Notes: generated by a model not told the origin, from the sequence alone. Counted from the first letter of the stretch, positions 27,160-36,671 are shown. The stretch is DNA of 64,000 nucleotides from Oryzobacter faecalis (GCF_046764005.1 NZ_JBKOFW010000003.1:124001-188000), one strand, 5' to 3'. Numbers and translations are program-made.

Positions 27160-29127
27160 ATGCGACCGGTGAGGGCAGCCCTGACGTCGCTCGGTGCTGC
27201 CCTCACCGTCGCCTGCGCTCTGGTCCCGGCGCTCGTGGGGGCCAGCGGTCGGGGCCTCTTCGACGACGTGTCGATCGTCGCCGTCGTGGCGAGCTACGCC
27301 CTCGTCGGCACGGTCGTCGTGCTCGCGAGGCCGGGCCACGGGGTGGGTCGCCTCATGCTCGTCGGCGCGGCGGCCTGGGGAGCCGGTGAGGCGCTGATCG
27401 CCCTGGCGGTCCGCACCTCCGGGAGCGGCGAGGCGGCGGTCCTCGCGGGCGTGGCCGGGACGGCTGTCAGGGGGGTCGGATGGGTCGCGCTCGTCGTCGG
27501 GCTGCCCCTCCTGTTCCCGGACGGACGGCCACCCAGACGCGCGGCGCGGCTGAGCGTGCTGTCCGTCGTCCTGCTCGTCCTGGGGTCGGTCCTGGCCCCG
27601 GTGCCCCTGGACGCCCGGCTCGGCGAGGTCGACAACCCGATCGGGCTGCGGGGCAGGTGGGGTCTGGCCGCTGACCTCATGGCCGTGAGCGCCCTGGCCC
27701 TGGCCTTCCTCTGCCTCGTGCTCGCCGTCATCGCCATGGTGCGTCGATGGCGCCGCGGAGACGACTGGGAGCGCCAGCGCGTGCTCGTCTTCGTGACCGC
27801 CTTCGCCCTCCCGCTCCTCCTGCTTCCCGTGGTCGCCACACCCTGGGCGCGACCGTGGATGTTCGCCCTGGTCATGGTGCCCGTCCCGGTGGCCGTCGCG
27901 TTCGCCCTCTTCCAGCGTCGCCTCTACGACGTCCACGTCGCGCTCAGCAGGTCGGTGACGTGGGTCGGGCTCTCGGTCGCGCTCGCCGGGCTCTACGCGC
28001 TGGTCGTCGGCGGCGTGGGGGCGTTGCTCGCCGAGCAGGAGGCACGGTGGCTTCCCTGGGTGGCCACCGGCGTGGTCGCGGTGGCCTTCGCCCCGCTGCG
28101 CGACTCGCTCCAGAGGGGAGCGAACCGGCTCACCTACGGCCGGTGGGCCGCACCCGCAGAGGTGCTGGCCGACACGGGTCGACGCCTGGCCGACGCCGCG
28201 GACGGACCCGCGCTCCTCCGCACGCTCACCGACGAGCTCGCGGACGGCATGGAGCTGGACCACGTCCGGATCGCCGACCGGAGCGGCCGCACGCTCGCCG
28301 CGAGCGGGAGCCCGGGTGCCGACCCACGACGGCTCGCACTCACGGCCTACGGACGCGAGGTCGGCGCCCTCCACTGGAGCGGTCGAGCCCTGCGCGAGCA
28401 CGAGAACCGCCTGCTGGCCGACGTGGCGCGGCAGGTGGGCGGGGTGGTGCACACCACCGGGCTCGTCGAGGAGCTACGGGCGGCGCAGGAGCGCCTCGTC
28501 GCCGCCCGCGAGCACGAGCGCCGCCGGCTGAGGCGCGACCTGCACGACGGACTCGGACCGGCTCTCGCGGGCCTCGGCTTCCAGGTCGACACGATCACGA
28601 ACCTGGCCCGGTCCGGGCAGGAGGTCGACGCCCGGCTCGACCTGCTCCAGGCCGGGCTGCGAGGGACCGTCGTCGAGGTGCGGCGGATCGTCGACGGGCT
28701 GCGGCCACCCGCCCTCGACGACCTCGGCCTCTTCGTCGCAGTCGCCGAGCTGGGCCACGAGCTGGTCGGCGGTGCGGGACTGGACCTCGCCCTCGATCTG
28801 CCTGCCGCTCGACCCTCCCTCCCCGCAGCCGTCGAGGTCGTGGCGTTCCGGGTCGCCCAGGAGGCGCTGACGAACGTCGTCCGGCATGCCGGGGCCACGA
28901 GCTGTCGGGTGGCTGCGACCGTCTCTGGTGGCCTGCTCGCCCTCGAGGTGACCGACGACGGCCGAGGAGCCGTCGAGTCGGAGGACCCCGGCCGGTCCCG
29001 GGGGCTTGGCCTGCGCAGCATGAGCGAGCGCGCGGGCGAGATCGGTGGGAGCGTCGAGGTGAGCCGCCTGTCGAGGGGCACGCGGGTGCTGCTCCGGCTT
29101 CCGCTGGGTACCGGAGGTGCACCGTGA
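27160..29127 (+). CDS. NarL-type sensor histidine kinase (HisKA_3)
   Basis: A 655-residue membrane kinase. About eight N-terminal helices (to residue about 310) are followed by a degenerate GAF-like region, then the HisKA_3 motif RRRLRRDLHDGLGP with His462, and a HATPase_c domain (QEALTNVVRHA, DDGRG, GLGLRSM). The Shine-Dalgarno GAGGTGA precedes ATG 27160. It overlaps the following response regulator by GTGA. The many-helix input module suggests sensing of a membrane or lipid-phase signal. Confidence 0.93.
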   Translation: MRPVRAALTSLGAALTVACALVPALVGASGRGLFDDVSIVAVVASYALVGTVVVLARPGHGVGRLMLVGAAAWGAGEALIALAVRTSGSGEAAVLAGVAGTAVRGVGWVALVVGLPLLFPDGRPPRRAARLSVLSVVLLVLGSVLAPVPLDARLGEVDNPIGLRGRWGLAADLMAVSALALAFLCLVLAVIAMVRRWRRGDDWERQRVLVFVTAFALPLLLLPVVATPWARPWMFALVMVPVPVAVAFALFQRRLYDVHVALSRSVTWVGLSVALAGLYALVVGGVGALLAEQEARWLPWVATGVVAVAFAPLRDSLQRGANRLTYGRWAAPAEVLADTGRRLADAADGPALLRTLTDELADGMELDHVRIADRSGRTLAASGSPGADPRRLALTAYGREVGALHWSGRALREHENRLLADVARQVGGVVHTTGLVEELRAAQERLVAAREHERRRLRRDLHDGLGPALAGLGFQVDTITNLARSGQEVDARLDLLQAGLRGTVVEVRRIVDGLRPPALDDLGLFVAVAELGHELVGGAGLDLALDLPAARPSLPAAVEVVAFRVAQEALTNVVRHAGATSCRVAATVSGGLLALEVTDDGRGAVESEDPGRSRGLGLRSMSERAGEIGGSVEVSRLSRGTRVLLRLPLGTGGAP

Positions 29128-29717
29128 CGCGGGTTCTCGTCGTCGACGACCACCCGCTCTTCCGCGACGGCCTCGTCGGACTCCTGGGGACCGTCGCGGA
29201 CATCGTGACGGTCGGGTCCGCGGGAGACGGCGCCACTGCCGTGGCGATGGCGTCGCAGACCCGTCCCGATGTCGTGCTGATGGATCTCAACCTGCCCGGG
29301 ATGCCAGGGCTGGAGGCCACCCGACGCATCCTCGCGGAGCGACCCGACTGCAGGGTTCTCGTCCTGACGATGCAGGCCGACCAGGCGAGCGTGACCTCGG
29401 CGCTGCGGGTCGGCGCGAGCGGCTACCTGCTCAAGGAGGCCGGCCAGCAGGAGGTCCTCGCGGCGATCCGGACCGTGGCCGCCGGTGGCACCGTGACGGG
29501 CCGCGGCACCGGCCATGACCGGACGCGACCACCGGTCGCCCTCACGCCGCGGGAGTCGGAGGTGCTCGCGCTCCTGGCCGAGGGGTCGTCGAACGCCGAG
29601 ATCGCCCGAGCGCTCGGGCTCAGCCTCAAGACCGTGCAGAACCACGTCTCGAACGTGCTCGCGAAGCTCCAGGTCCGGGACCGCACACAGGCGGCGCTGC
29701 GGATGAGGGGGCTGTGA
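29124..29717 (+). CDS. NarL/LuxR-family response regulator
   Basis: A 197-residue regulator: receiver with phosphoacceptor Asp54 (VVLMDLNLPG) and Lys in YLLKEA, then a LuxR HTH (LTPRESEVLALLAEGSSNAEIARALGLS...VQNHVSNVLAKL). GTG 29124 overlaps the kinase stop, so the pair is stoichiometrically coupled. Preceded by GGAGGTG inside the kinase gene. Confidence 0.95.
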   Translation: MTRVLVVDDHPLFRDGLVGLLGTVADIVTVGSAGDGATAVAMASQTRPDVVLMDLNLPGMPGLEATRRILAERPDCRVLVLTMQADQASVTSALRVGASGYLLKEAGQQEVLAAIRTVAAGGTVTGRGTGHDRTRPPVALTPRESEVLALLAEGSSNAEIARALGLSLKTVQNHVSNVLAKLQVRDRTQAALRMRGL

Positions 29718-29792
29718 GGCCCGACCCGAGGAGCCAACCTCGTCCAGGACGTCATCGGCCCTCACCGGCCACCCGTCGTGCCGGGACGCGAA

Positions 29793-29820
29793 TCGCCGCA
29801 GGTCGGGTGACCTGCGGCGA
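29793..29820. terminator. bidirectional hairpin terminator
   Basis: A perfect 12-bp stem (TCGCCGCAGGTC with GACCTGCGGCGA) closes a GGGT loop. It sits between the response-regulator stop and the 3' end of the convergent tRNA cluster, where transcripts from both sides need to end. No long T run follows. Confidence 0.7.
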
Positions 29821-29824
29821 CGGG

Positions 29825-29901
29825 TGGTGGCCAGGGGCGGGGTCGAACCGCCGACCTTCCGATTTTCAGTCGGACGCTCGTACCAACTGAGCTACCTGGC
29901 C
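29825..29901 (-). tRNA. tRNA-Phe (GAA)
   Basis: Complete cloverleaf on the minus strand. The acceptor GGCCAGG pairs with CCTGGCC, the anticodon loop is CTGAAAA with anticodon GAA, and the T arm contains GGTTCGACC. CCA is encoded after the discriminator A. Third gene of a Glu-Asp-Phe cluster. Confidence 0.97.
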
Positions 29902-29947
29902 GGACCTTGCCCGAAAGGGCCGGCGAACCGGCCCTTCCATGAAGGAG

Positions 29948-30021
29948 CGACCCCGACGGGACTCGAACCCGCGACCTCCGCCGTGACAGGGCGGCGCGCT
30001 AACCAACTGCGCTACGGGGCC
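29948..30021 (-). tRNA. tRNA-Asp (GTC)
   Basis: Acceptor GGCCCCG pairs with CGGGGTC (one G-T), the anticodon loop is CTGTCAC with anticodon GTC, and the T arm contains GGTTCGAGTCC. CCA is not encoded. Lies between the Glu and Phe tRNAs. Confidence 0.97.
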
Positions 30022-30046
30022 TTGTGTGGTGCAAGACCTGGTGCGT

Positions 30047-30117
30047 ATCCCCAACGGGATTCGAACCCGTGCTACCGCCGTGAAAGGGCGGGGTCCTGGG
30101 CCGCTAGACGATGGGGA
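30047..30117 (-). tRNA. tRNA-Glu (TTC)
   Basis: Acceptor TCCCCA pairs with TGGGGA, the anticodon loop is CTTTCAC with anticodon TTC, and the T arm contains GGTTCGAATCC. CCA not encoded. First gene of the Glu-Asp-Phe cluster; the exact 3' base is uncertain by one or two positions. Confidence 0.95.
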
Positions 30118-30226
30118 CCCGATCTCCTCGGACCCTCTTCGTCAGCAACCCGGCGCTCGGATCCGTCGAGGACTCCGAAAGCATAGGGGACAACGCCGCG
30201 GCCACCAAAACGGGGCCCGGACCTGC

Positions 30227-30634
30227 TCAGGACAGTCGTCGGAAGGCGTCGCGGACGAGTCCCACGGCCTCCGACTCGGTGCAGTCGGCGGCCCGCGCGG
30301 CCCGGGCGTAGTCGGCGGCGGCGAGCCGGAGGGCGACGGTCGCGGCAGGCTCCGTGGCCGCCTCCGCCGAGACCACCGTGCCCAGCCGGCGCCGGGTGAG
30401 GACGAGCCCGGCGGCCTCGAGCTCGCGGTAGGCCCGGGCCACGGTGTTGACCGCGAGGCCGAGCTCGCCGGCGAGCCCGCGGATGGTCGGCAGCCTCGCC
30501 CCCGGGGGGAGGCGACCGTCGCCGACCGCCTCGGCGAGCTGGTGGCGGACCTGCTCGAAGGGCGCCTCCCCGGACGAGGGGTCGACCCGCAGGAGCCCGT
30601 CCATCGCCGTCGTCACCCGCGCCACCGCGCTCAC
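30227..30634 (-). CDS. GntR-family regulator (YtrA-like, short)
   Basis: A 135-residue protein made almost only of a GntR winged HTH (about residues 15-80: FEQVRHQLAEAVGDGRLPPGARLPTIRGLAGELGLAVNTVARAYRELEAAGL), with a short helical tail and no large effector domain. That is the YtrA pattern. GTG 30634 overlaps the stop of the PHP gene (GTGA); ATG at about 30604 is an alternative. It may repress its own operon, but no operator was identified. Confidence 0.88.
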   Translation of the reverse strand: MSAVARVTTAMDGLLRVDPSSGEAPFEQVRHQLAEAVGDGRLPPGARLPTIRGLAGELGLAVNTVARAYRELEAAGLVLTRRRLGTVVSAEAATEPAATVALRLAAADYARAARAADCTESEAVGLVRDAFRRLS

Positions 30635-31686
30635 CGTCCCTGGTTCGCCCACGCGAGGACGCGGTCGGCGTCCCACGTGGTGACGATCCGGTCCCATGGG
30701 ACGCCGAGGCGCTCGGCGCGTTCGCACCCGTACGCCTTCATGTCGAGCTGCCCCGGAGCGTGCGCGTCGGAGTCGACCGAGAACAGGCAGCCGATGTCGA
30801 GGGCGAGGCGGATCAGCTCGTCAGGAGGGTCGCGGCGCTCGGGCCGGCTGTTGATCTCGACCGCGGTGTCGTGCTCGGCGCAGGCCTCGAAGACGGCGCG
30901 GGCGTCGAACTCGGACTGTGCCCGGGTGCCGCGGGAGCCCTCGACGAGCCGGCCCGTGCAGTGCCCGAGGACGTTGACGCGTGGGTTCGACACCGCCGCG
31001 ACCATGCGGCTCGTCATCGGGGCGCGGTTCATCCTCAGCTTGCTGTGGACCGACGCCGTGACGAGGTCGAGCTTCGCGAGCATCGCGTCGGTCTGGTCGA
31101 GCGAGCCGTCGTCGAGGATGTCGACCTCGATCCCCTTGAGGAGCCGGAAGCGTTCTCCGACGGACCGGTTCACGGCGTCGACGACGGCCAGCTGCTTCGT
31201 GAGCCGTTCGACGGTGAGGCCGTTCGCAACGCGCAGCTGTGGGCTGTGGTCGGTGAGGACCATCCAGTCGTGGCCGAGCTCGATCGCGGTGAGGACCATC
31301 TCGTCGATCGGGCTGCCGCCGTCACTCCAGTCGCTGTGCAGGTGGCAGTCGCCCCGCAGCGCCGCGTAGAGCTCCTCGCCACCGTCGACGAGGGCGCCGC
31401 CCGACCTCTCCTGCAGCGTCGCGAGGTACGCGGGCACCTCGCCGTTCACCGCCTCCTCGATGACACCGCTCGTCGACTTCCCGATGCCGGGCAGCTCCTG
31501 GAGGGAGCCCGCGGCCGCTCGTTCCTCGACCTCCTCGACGGGGACCGTCTTGAGCGTCTTCACCGCGTTGCGGAACGCCTCGACCCGGTACGTGCCGGCG
31601 CGCGTGCGCTCGAGGAGGAAGGCGATGCGCCGCAGCGCCTCGATGGGGTGGACCGGCGCCTCGAGCGGCTCGAGCAGGGCGACCAT
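30631..31686 (-). CDS. PHP-domain phosphoesterase with PolX-like helix-hairpin-helix N-domain
   Basis: A 351-residue protein. The N-terminal about 100 residues follow the DNA-polymerase-X-type 8-kDa/HhH pattern (RIAFLLERTRAGTYRVEAFRNAVKTL, LPGIGKSTSGVI). The C-terminal PHP domain has metal-binding motifs CHLHSDWSDG, LTDHS, GIEVDI, HSKL, LGHCTGR and DSDAH. Such proteins are metal-dependent phosphoesterases; whether the substrate is DNA or a phosphorylated metabolite is unknown. It overlaps the SDR stop as TGATG. Confidence 0.9.
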   Translation of the reverse strand: MVALLEPLEAPVHPIEALRRIAFLLERTRAGTYRVEAFRNAVKTLKTVPVEEVEERAAAGSLQELPGIGKSTSGVIEEAVNGEVPAYLATLQERSGGALVDGGEELYAALRGDCHLHSDWSDGGSPIDEMVLTAIELGHDWMVLTDHSPQLRVANGLTVERLTKQLAVVDAVNRSVGERFRLLKGIEVDILDDGSLDQTDAMLAKLDLVTASVHSKLRMNRAPMTSRMVAAVSNPRVNVLGHCTGRLVEGSRGTRAQSEFDARAVFEACAEHDTAVEINSRPERRDPPDELIRLALDIGCLFSVDSDAHAPGQLDMKAYGCERAERLGVPWDRIVTTWDADRVLAWANQGR

Positions 31687-32534
31687 CAGAGACCGAACCG
31701 CCGGGCCATGAGGGCGTCCCAGCCGCGGTCTCCCGCCACGGTCCGCGTGACGGCCATGACGCGCGCGCCCGGGGTCAGGAGGTAGCGGGCCCGGGGCCGG
31801 GCGGCCTCCACGGCCTTGACGACGACGCCGGCCACGCTCGAGGAGGAGGCGGACATCATCCGGTTGTCGTAGGCCTCGGCGTTCGTGCGGCCGACGGAGT
31901 CGCGCATGGACGCATAGGGCGAGCCGTCGGCGTCGCCGAGTCCGTCAGAGCTGCCAGCGGTACCGATGAACTCGCTTCTCGTGACGCCAGGTTCGACGAG
32001 GACGACATCGATGCCGAAGCCTCGAACCTCCACCCGAAGGGCATCGCTCAGCGCCTCGACCGCGTACTTCGTCGCGTGGTAGTAGCCGCCCAGCGGGAAG
32101 GTGAAGCGCCCACCCATGGAGCCGATGTTGACGATGCGGCCGGACCCGGACGCTCGCATCGAGGGCAGGACGAGCTGGCACATCCGGGCGAGCCCGAAGA
32201 CGTTCGTCTCGAACATCGCGCGCACCTTGTCGAGGTCGACCTCCTCGACGGCGCCGTACTCGCCGTAGCCGGCGTTGTTGACGAGCGCGCCGACCCGGCC
32301 GTGGGCGTCCACCACCTCGGCGACGGCTGCCGTCATCGAGGCCTCGTCGGTGACGTCGAGCGCGGTGGTCCGGGCGCCGCGCGCGGCGAGGTCGGCCAGG
32401 GTCTCGGGGCGCCGGGCCGTGGCCCAGACGGTGTGGCCCGAGTCGAGGAGCGCCTCGGCCGTGGCGCGTCCGATCCCGGTCGAGCAGCCGGTCACGAGGA
32501 CCGGGTCGTGGCGCGTCGCAGGGGCCGGGCTCAC
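31686..32534 (-). CDS. short-chain dehydrogenase/reductase
   Basis: A 282-residue classical SDR. It has cofactor motif TGCSTGIG, NNAG, the catalytic Ser in NIGSMGG, YHATK as the YxxxK pair and a VEPGVTRSEF loop. NADPH preference is likely from Arg residues after strand 2 (ATARRPE). GTG 32534 overlaps the stop of the upstream aminotransferase-like gene. Substrate unknown. Confidence 0.92.
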   Translation of the reverse strand: MSPAPATRHDPVLVTGCSTGIGRATAEALLDSGHTVWATARRPETLADLAARGARTTALDVTDEASMTAAVAEVVDAHGRVGALVNNAGYGEYGAVEEVDLDKVRAMFETNVFGLARMCQLVLPSMRASGSGRIVNIGSMGGRFTFPLGGYYHATKYAVEALSDALRVEVRGFGIDVVLVEPGVTRSEFIGTAGSSDGLGDADGSPYASMRDSVGRTNAEAYDNRMMSASSSSVAGVVVKAVEAARPRARYLLTPGARVMAVTRTVAGDRGWDALMARRFGL

Positions 32535-33772
32535 CGGGTGACCTCGCGCAGGCCGTCGAGGAGGCGGGCGACGTCGTCCTGCGAGGAGTAGGGGGCCAGG
32601 CCGACGCGCACGGCGCCCGCGTCCCCCAGGCCGAGGTGCCGCGAGCACTCGATGGCGTAGAAGTTGCCCGCCGGGGCGTTGACGCCGCGCTCGGCGAGGG
32701 CGCTGCGGACCTCCTGCGGGTCGCGCCCGTCGACGGAGAACAGCAGGGTCGGGGTCCGCTTCGCCGCGTTGCTGTGGACCGTGACCCCGGGCAGGTCGCG
32801 CAGGGCCGGCTCGAGGACGTCGAGGAGGGCCTGCTCGTGGGCGTGCAGCGCCTTCATCCCGGCGACCAACCGTTCGCGCCGCGTGTCGTGGCCGGCGTCC
32901 GGGAGGGGGTGACCGGGCTCGCCCAGGGCGTCGGTGTCGGCGAGGGCGGCGAGGAAGTCGACCGCGGCCGTCGAGCCGGCGAGCAGCTCGTACGGGAGGG
33001 TGCCGAGCTCGAACCGCTCGGGGACGGCGTCGGTGGAGGGCAGCAGCTTGTCGGGGTGGAGGCCCTCGAGGAGCTCGGGGGAGGCCGCCACCACGCCGCA
33101 GTGGGGCCCGAGGAACTTGTAGGGCGAGCACGTCCACACGTCGGCCCGCAGGGCCGGGAGGTCGACCGACGCGTGGGCCGTGGCGTGGACCCCGTCGACC
33201 CAGTGCAGCGCCCCCACCTCGTGCGCGAGGTCGGCGATGCGGCACACCGGTGGTCGGGTGCCGATGAGGTTGGACGCGGCGGTCGTCGCGACGAGCCGGG
33301 TGCGCTCGCTGAGGACGTCGGCGACGGCCTCCGCCGACAGCTCACCGGTCACCGGGTCGAAGTCGACCCAGCGGACGGTGGCGCCCACGGCCTCGGCGGC
33401 CTGGACCCAGGGGCGGATGTTCGAGTCGTGGTCGAGGCGCGTGACGACGACCTCGTCGCCGGGACCCCACTGCTTGGCGAGCGCCCGGGACAGGTCGTAC
33501 GTCAGCTGGGTCGCGCTGCGCCCGAACACGATCCCGCGCGGGTCCGCTCCGAGGAGGTCGCCGAGCGCGTTCCGGGCGTCGGTGACGACCGCCTCCGCCC
33601 GTCGCTCGGACGGCGTGACGGTCCCCCGGTTGCTGATGGCGCTCGTCAGGGTGTCGGCGACGGCGCGGCCGACGACGTCGGGGACCTGGCTGCCGCCCGG
33701 GCCGTCGAAGTGGGCCGCGCCCTCGGCGAGCGCGGGGAAGCGGGCGCGGACGGCATCGACGTCGTAGGGCAT
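32531..33772 (-). CDS. cysteine desulfurase-like family protein (class V aminotransferase)
   Basis: A 413-residue PLP enzyme of the VC1184-type cysteine desulfurase-like group. Starts MPYDVDAVRARFPAL and contains FDGPGGSQVP, RLDHDSNIRPW, WVDGVHATAH, and the PLP lysine in CSPYKFLGPH. ATG 33772 is chosen; the longer frame runs into the palindromic repeat and is not a plausible N terminus. First gene of the operon that continues with the SDR, PHP and GntR genes. The true sulfur or amino acceptor is unknown. Confidence 0.9.
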   Translation of the reverse strand: MPYDVDAVRARFPALAEGAAHFDGPGGSQVPDVVGRAVADTLTSAISNRGTVTPSERRAEAVVTDARNALGDLLGADPRGIVFGRSATQLTYDLSRALAKQWGPGDEVVVTRLDHDSNIRPWVQAAEAVGATVRWVDFDPVTGELSAEAVADVLSERTRLVATTAASNLIGTRPPVCRIADLAHEVGALHWVDGVHATAHASVDLPALRADVWTCSPYKFLGPHCGVVAASPELLEGLHPDKLLPSTDAVPERFELGTLPYELLAGSTAAVDFLAALADTDALGEPGHPLPDAGHDTRRERLVAGMKALHAHEQALLDVLEPALRDLPGVTVHSNAAKRTPTLLFSVDGRDPQEVRSALAERGVNAPAGNFYAIECSRHLGLGDAGAVRVGLAPYSSQDDVARLLDGLREVTR

Positions 33773-33821
33773 GGCGCCATCCTGCCAACCCACCCCGGCG
33801 ACCCCCACCCCCCCCGCCTCA

Positions 33822-33908
33822 ACTTTCCCGCCTGATGCCGAAAGGTTCGGTGGGGCACCCCGAGCTTCGGGGTGCCCCACCGAAGGTTCCGGCATCAGGC
33901 GGGAAAGT
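33822..33908. repeat. 87-bp intergenic palindromic repeat, copy 1
   Basis: Two 42-bp arms match at 39 positions around a 3-base centre, beginning ACTTTCCCGCC and ending GGCGGGAAAGT. A second copy is at 47279-47355. It lies downstream of guaB1 and upstream of the cysteine desulfurase-like gene, and could act as a strong RNA hairpin. Confidence 0.9.
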
Positions 33909-33914
33909 GGGGAC

Positions 33915-35351
33915 TCACCAAGAGGTGTGGAGCGGGCGGCCCTCGGCGAAACCGGCGGTGCTCTGCAGCCCGACGGTCGCCTTCTCGTGGAACTCCTCGA
34001 GGGTGCGAGCGCCGGCGTAGGTGCACGAGCTGCGCAGGCCCGCGACGATCTCGTCGATGACGTCCTCGACGCTCGGGCGGGCCGGGTCGACGTACATCCG
34101 GGCGGTGCTGATGCCCTCCTCGAACATGGCCTTGCGGGCGCGGTCGTACGCCGAGTCGGTGGCGGTGCGGTTGCGGACGGCGCGGCTCGACGCCATCCCG
34201 AACGACTCCTTGTACTGGCGGCCCTTCTCGTCGGTGTAGAGGTCCCCGGGCGACTCGAGCGTCCCGGCGAACCACGAGCCGATCATGACGTTGGAGGCGC
34301 CGGCGGCGAGGGCGAGAGCGACGTCGCGCGGGTGGCGCACCCCGCCGTCGGCCCAGACGTGCTTGCCGAGCTCCCTTGCGGCAGAGGCGCACTCGAGGAC
34401 GGCCGAGAACTGCGGGCGGCCGACCGCGGTCATCATCCGGGTCGTGCACATCGCGCCGGGACCCACTCCGACCTTGACGATGTCGGCGCCGGCCTCGACG
34501 AGGTCGCGCACACCGGCGGCGGAGACGACGTTGCCGGCGACGACGGGGACCTGCGGGTCCAGGCCGCGGACCGCCCGCAGGGCGTCGAGCATCTTCTCCT
34601 GGTGGCCGTGGGCGGTGTCGATGACGAGCGTGTCGGCTCCGGCCTCGAGCAGCTCCTTGGCCTTCGCGGCGACGTCGCCGTTGATGCCGACGGCCGCCGC
34701 GATCCGCAGGTCGCCGTCGGCGTCGGTCGCGGGGGAGTAGAGGTGGGCGCGCAGGGCCCCGGACCGCGTGAGGATGCCGACGACGCGTCCGTCCTCGGCG
34801 ACGACCGGCGCCAGGCGGCGGCGGGCGTGGCTGAGGGTGTCGAACGCGTCCTCGACGTCGACGCCGTCGGGGAGGGTGACCATCTCGCGGACCATGACGT
34901 CCTCGAGCTGGGTGAACCGGTCGACCCCGGTGAGGTCGGTCTCCGTGACCAGGCCCACCGGTCGTTCGCCCTCGAGGACCACCGCGGCGCCGTGGGCGCG
35001 CTTGTGGAGCAGGACGAGCGCCTCGCCGACGGTCATCGTCGGCGACAGCGTGATGGGGGTGTCATAGACGAGGTGGCGGCTCTTCTGCCAGGCGATGACG
35101 TCGCGGACGATCTCGACCGGGATGTCCTGCGGGATGACCGTGAGCGCGCCGCGGCGGGCCGTCGTCTCGGCCATCCGGCGCCCGGCGATGGCCGTCATGT
35201 TGGCGACGACGAGGGGGATCGTCGTGCCGCTGCCGTCGACCGTCGCGAGGTCGACGTCGAGGCGGCTCGTCACCGTCGACCGGTTCGGGACCATGAACAC
35301 GTCGTCGTAGGTGAGGTCGAGCTGCGGCCGGAGGTCGTTGAGGAAGCGCAC
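33915..35351 (-). CDS. guaB1: GuaB1-family IMP dehydrogenase-like protein (GMP reductase)
   Basis: A 478-residue member of the IMPDH/GMPR family. The barrel begins YDDVFMVPNRS. Two CBS domains (about 95-210) read TVGEALVLL and VEDAFDTL. The catalytic loop is GPGAMCTTRMM, with the active Cys, and the flap region is near GMASSRAVRNRTA. Mycobacterial GuaB1 is a GMP reductase, which is the likely activity. The start is GTG 35351. A strong hairpin repeat lies 6 bp past its stop. Confidence 0.93.
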   Translation of the reverse strand: MRFLNDLRPQLDLTYDDVFMVPNRSTVTSRLDVDLATVDGSGTTIPLVVANMTAIAGRRMAETTARRGALTVIPQDIPVEIVRDVIAWQKSRHLVYDTPITLSPTMTVGEALVLLHKRAHGAAVVLEGERPVGLVTETDLTGVDRFTQLEDVMVREMVTLPDGVDVEDAFDTLSHARRRLAPVVAEDGRVVGILTRSGALRAHLYSPATDADGDLRIAAAVGINGDVAAKAKELLEAGADTLVIDTAHGHQEKMLDALRAVRGLDPQVPVVAGNVVSAAGVRDLVEAGADIVKVGVGPGAMCTTRMMTAVGRPQFSAVLECASAARELGKHVWADGGVRHPRDVALALAAGASNVMIGSWFAGTLESPGDLYTDEKGRQYKESFGMASSRAVRNRTATDSAYDRARKAMFEEGISTARMYVDPARPSVEDVIDEIVAGLRSSCTYAGARTLEEFHEKATVGLQSTAGFAEGRPLHTSW

Positions 35352-35411
35352 GCACCCAGCGTAGGCGCGCCGCCGCGGGTCGGCCGAGGCCTGATGGGGG
35401 AGGATCGGCGG

Positions 35412-36671
35412 GTGAGTCTCATGGCGCCCTCCCCTGCCGACGAGGCCCGTCGCGCGGGCCTGCGGCGGATGCGGCTGCTCGCGCTCTCCCTGCTCCTCCT
35501 CGCGGCGGTCATGTTCGTCGTGACGCTGCGCCTGCCGCACGACGGGGTCTGGGGGTACGTCAACACGGCGGCGGAGGCGGCGATGGTCGGGGCGCTCGCC
35601 GACTGGTTCGCCGTGACCGCGCTGTTCCGGCACCCCCTCGGGCTCCCGGTGCCGCACACGGCGATCATCCCCAAACGCAAGAACGAGATCGGGCGCAACC
35701 TGCAGGAGTTCGTCACCGAGAACTTCCTCACCGAGGAGATCGCCCGTGAGCGGCTGGCCGCGGCCCGCGTCGGGCAGCGGGTCGGGGAGTGGCTCGGGTC
35801 GCCCGCCCACCGGCGCCGGGTGATGACCGAAGTCGTGCGGGTGGCCCGGGCCGGGCTCGGGCGGCTCTCCGACGAGGAGGTGCGCTCGATCGTCGAGGAC
35901 TTCCTCGTGCCGCGGCTCGTGCGCGAGCCCGCCGCCCCGATCGCGGGGGCGCTGCTCGCCGACGTCGTGGCCGACCGGACCCACCACGGCGTCGTGGACC
36001 TCGCCCTCGAAGAGCTCCACGCGTGGCTGGGCGCCAACCCGGGAACCTACGCGGCCGTCCTCGGCGACCGCGCCCCGTGGTGGAGCCCGCCCTGGCTCGA
36101 CGAGCGCGTCATCGGATGGACCTACCAGCAGGTCCTCGCCTGGGTGCGCGACATCGCCGACGACCCCCACCACCCGGCGCGGCAGGCGTTCGACGACCTG
36201 CTCGCCCGGCTCGCGACCGACCTCCAGGAGGAGGAGGAGGTGATGGCGCGGGCCGAGGCCCTCAAGGAGCGGCTGCTGACCCACCCCCAGGTACCGGAGA
36301 CCGCAGTGGGGCTGTGGCGCTCGTTCCGGGCGGCGCTCACGGTGGCGATGGACGACGACACCTCCTACTTCCACACCCGCGGCGACGAGCTGCTCGAGCA
36401 CCTGGGGCGCCACCTCGTCGAGGACGAGGCGTGGCGGGGGCGGCTGGAGGCCCGTCTGGGAGAGGCGGTCTCGTTCTTCGTCAACACCTACGGCCACGAG
36501 CTCGCCGAGGTCATCTCGGTCACGGTCGACCGGTGGGACGGCAAGGAGGCCGCCGAGCGGATCGAGCTGCACGTGGGTCGCGACCTGCAGTTCATCAGGA
36601 TCAACGGCACGGTCGTGGGCGCGCTGGCGGGGCTCGTCATCCACGGGGTGGCGCAGGCCATCGGCGGCTGA
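35412..36671 (+). CDS. DUF445 membrane protein
   Basis: A 419-residue protein of the DUF445 (YjiN-like) family. One N-terminal membrane helix (about 20-38) is followed by the conserved AAMVGALADWFAVTALFRHPLGLPVPHTAIIP block, with a long helical middle and a C-terminal helix VVGALAGLVIHGV. GTG 35412 is favoured by GGGAGGA 8 bp upstream; ATG 35421 is next. It is divergent from guaB1. The family function is unknown. Confidence 0.92.
   Translation: MSLMAPSPADEARRAGLRRMRLLALSLLLLAAVMFVVTLRLPHDGVWGYVNTAAEAAMVGALADWFAVTALFRHPLGLPVPHTAIIPKRKNEIGRNLQEFVTENFLTEEIARERLAAARVGQRVGEWLGSPAHRRRVMTEVVRVARAGLGRLSDEEVRSIVEDFLVPRLVREPAAPIAGALLADVVADRTHHGVVDLALEELHAWLGANPGTYAAVLGDRAPWWSPPWLDERVIGWTYQQVLAWVRDIADDPHHPARQAFDDLLARLATDLQEEEEVMARAEALKERLLTHPQVPETAVGLWRSFRAALTVAMDDDTSYFHTRGDELLEHLGRHLVEDEAWRGRLEARLGEAVSFFVNTYGHELAEVISVTVDRWDGKEAAERIELHVGRDLQFIRINGTVVGALAGLVIHGVAQAIGG

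Noticed and set aside
33771..35411. Extended N terminus of the DUF445 protein in one long open frame
   Set aside because: The frame runs antisense through guaB1 and the palindromic repeat; the GTG at 35412 has a proper ribosome site and matches family length.
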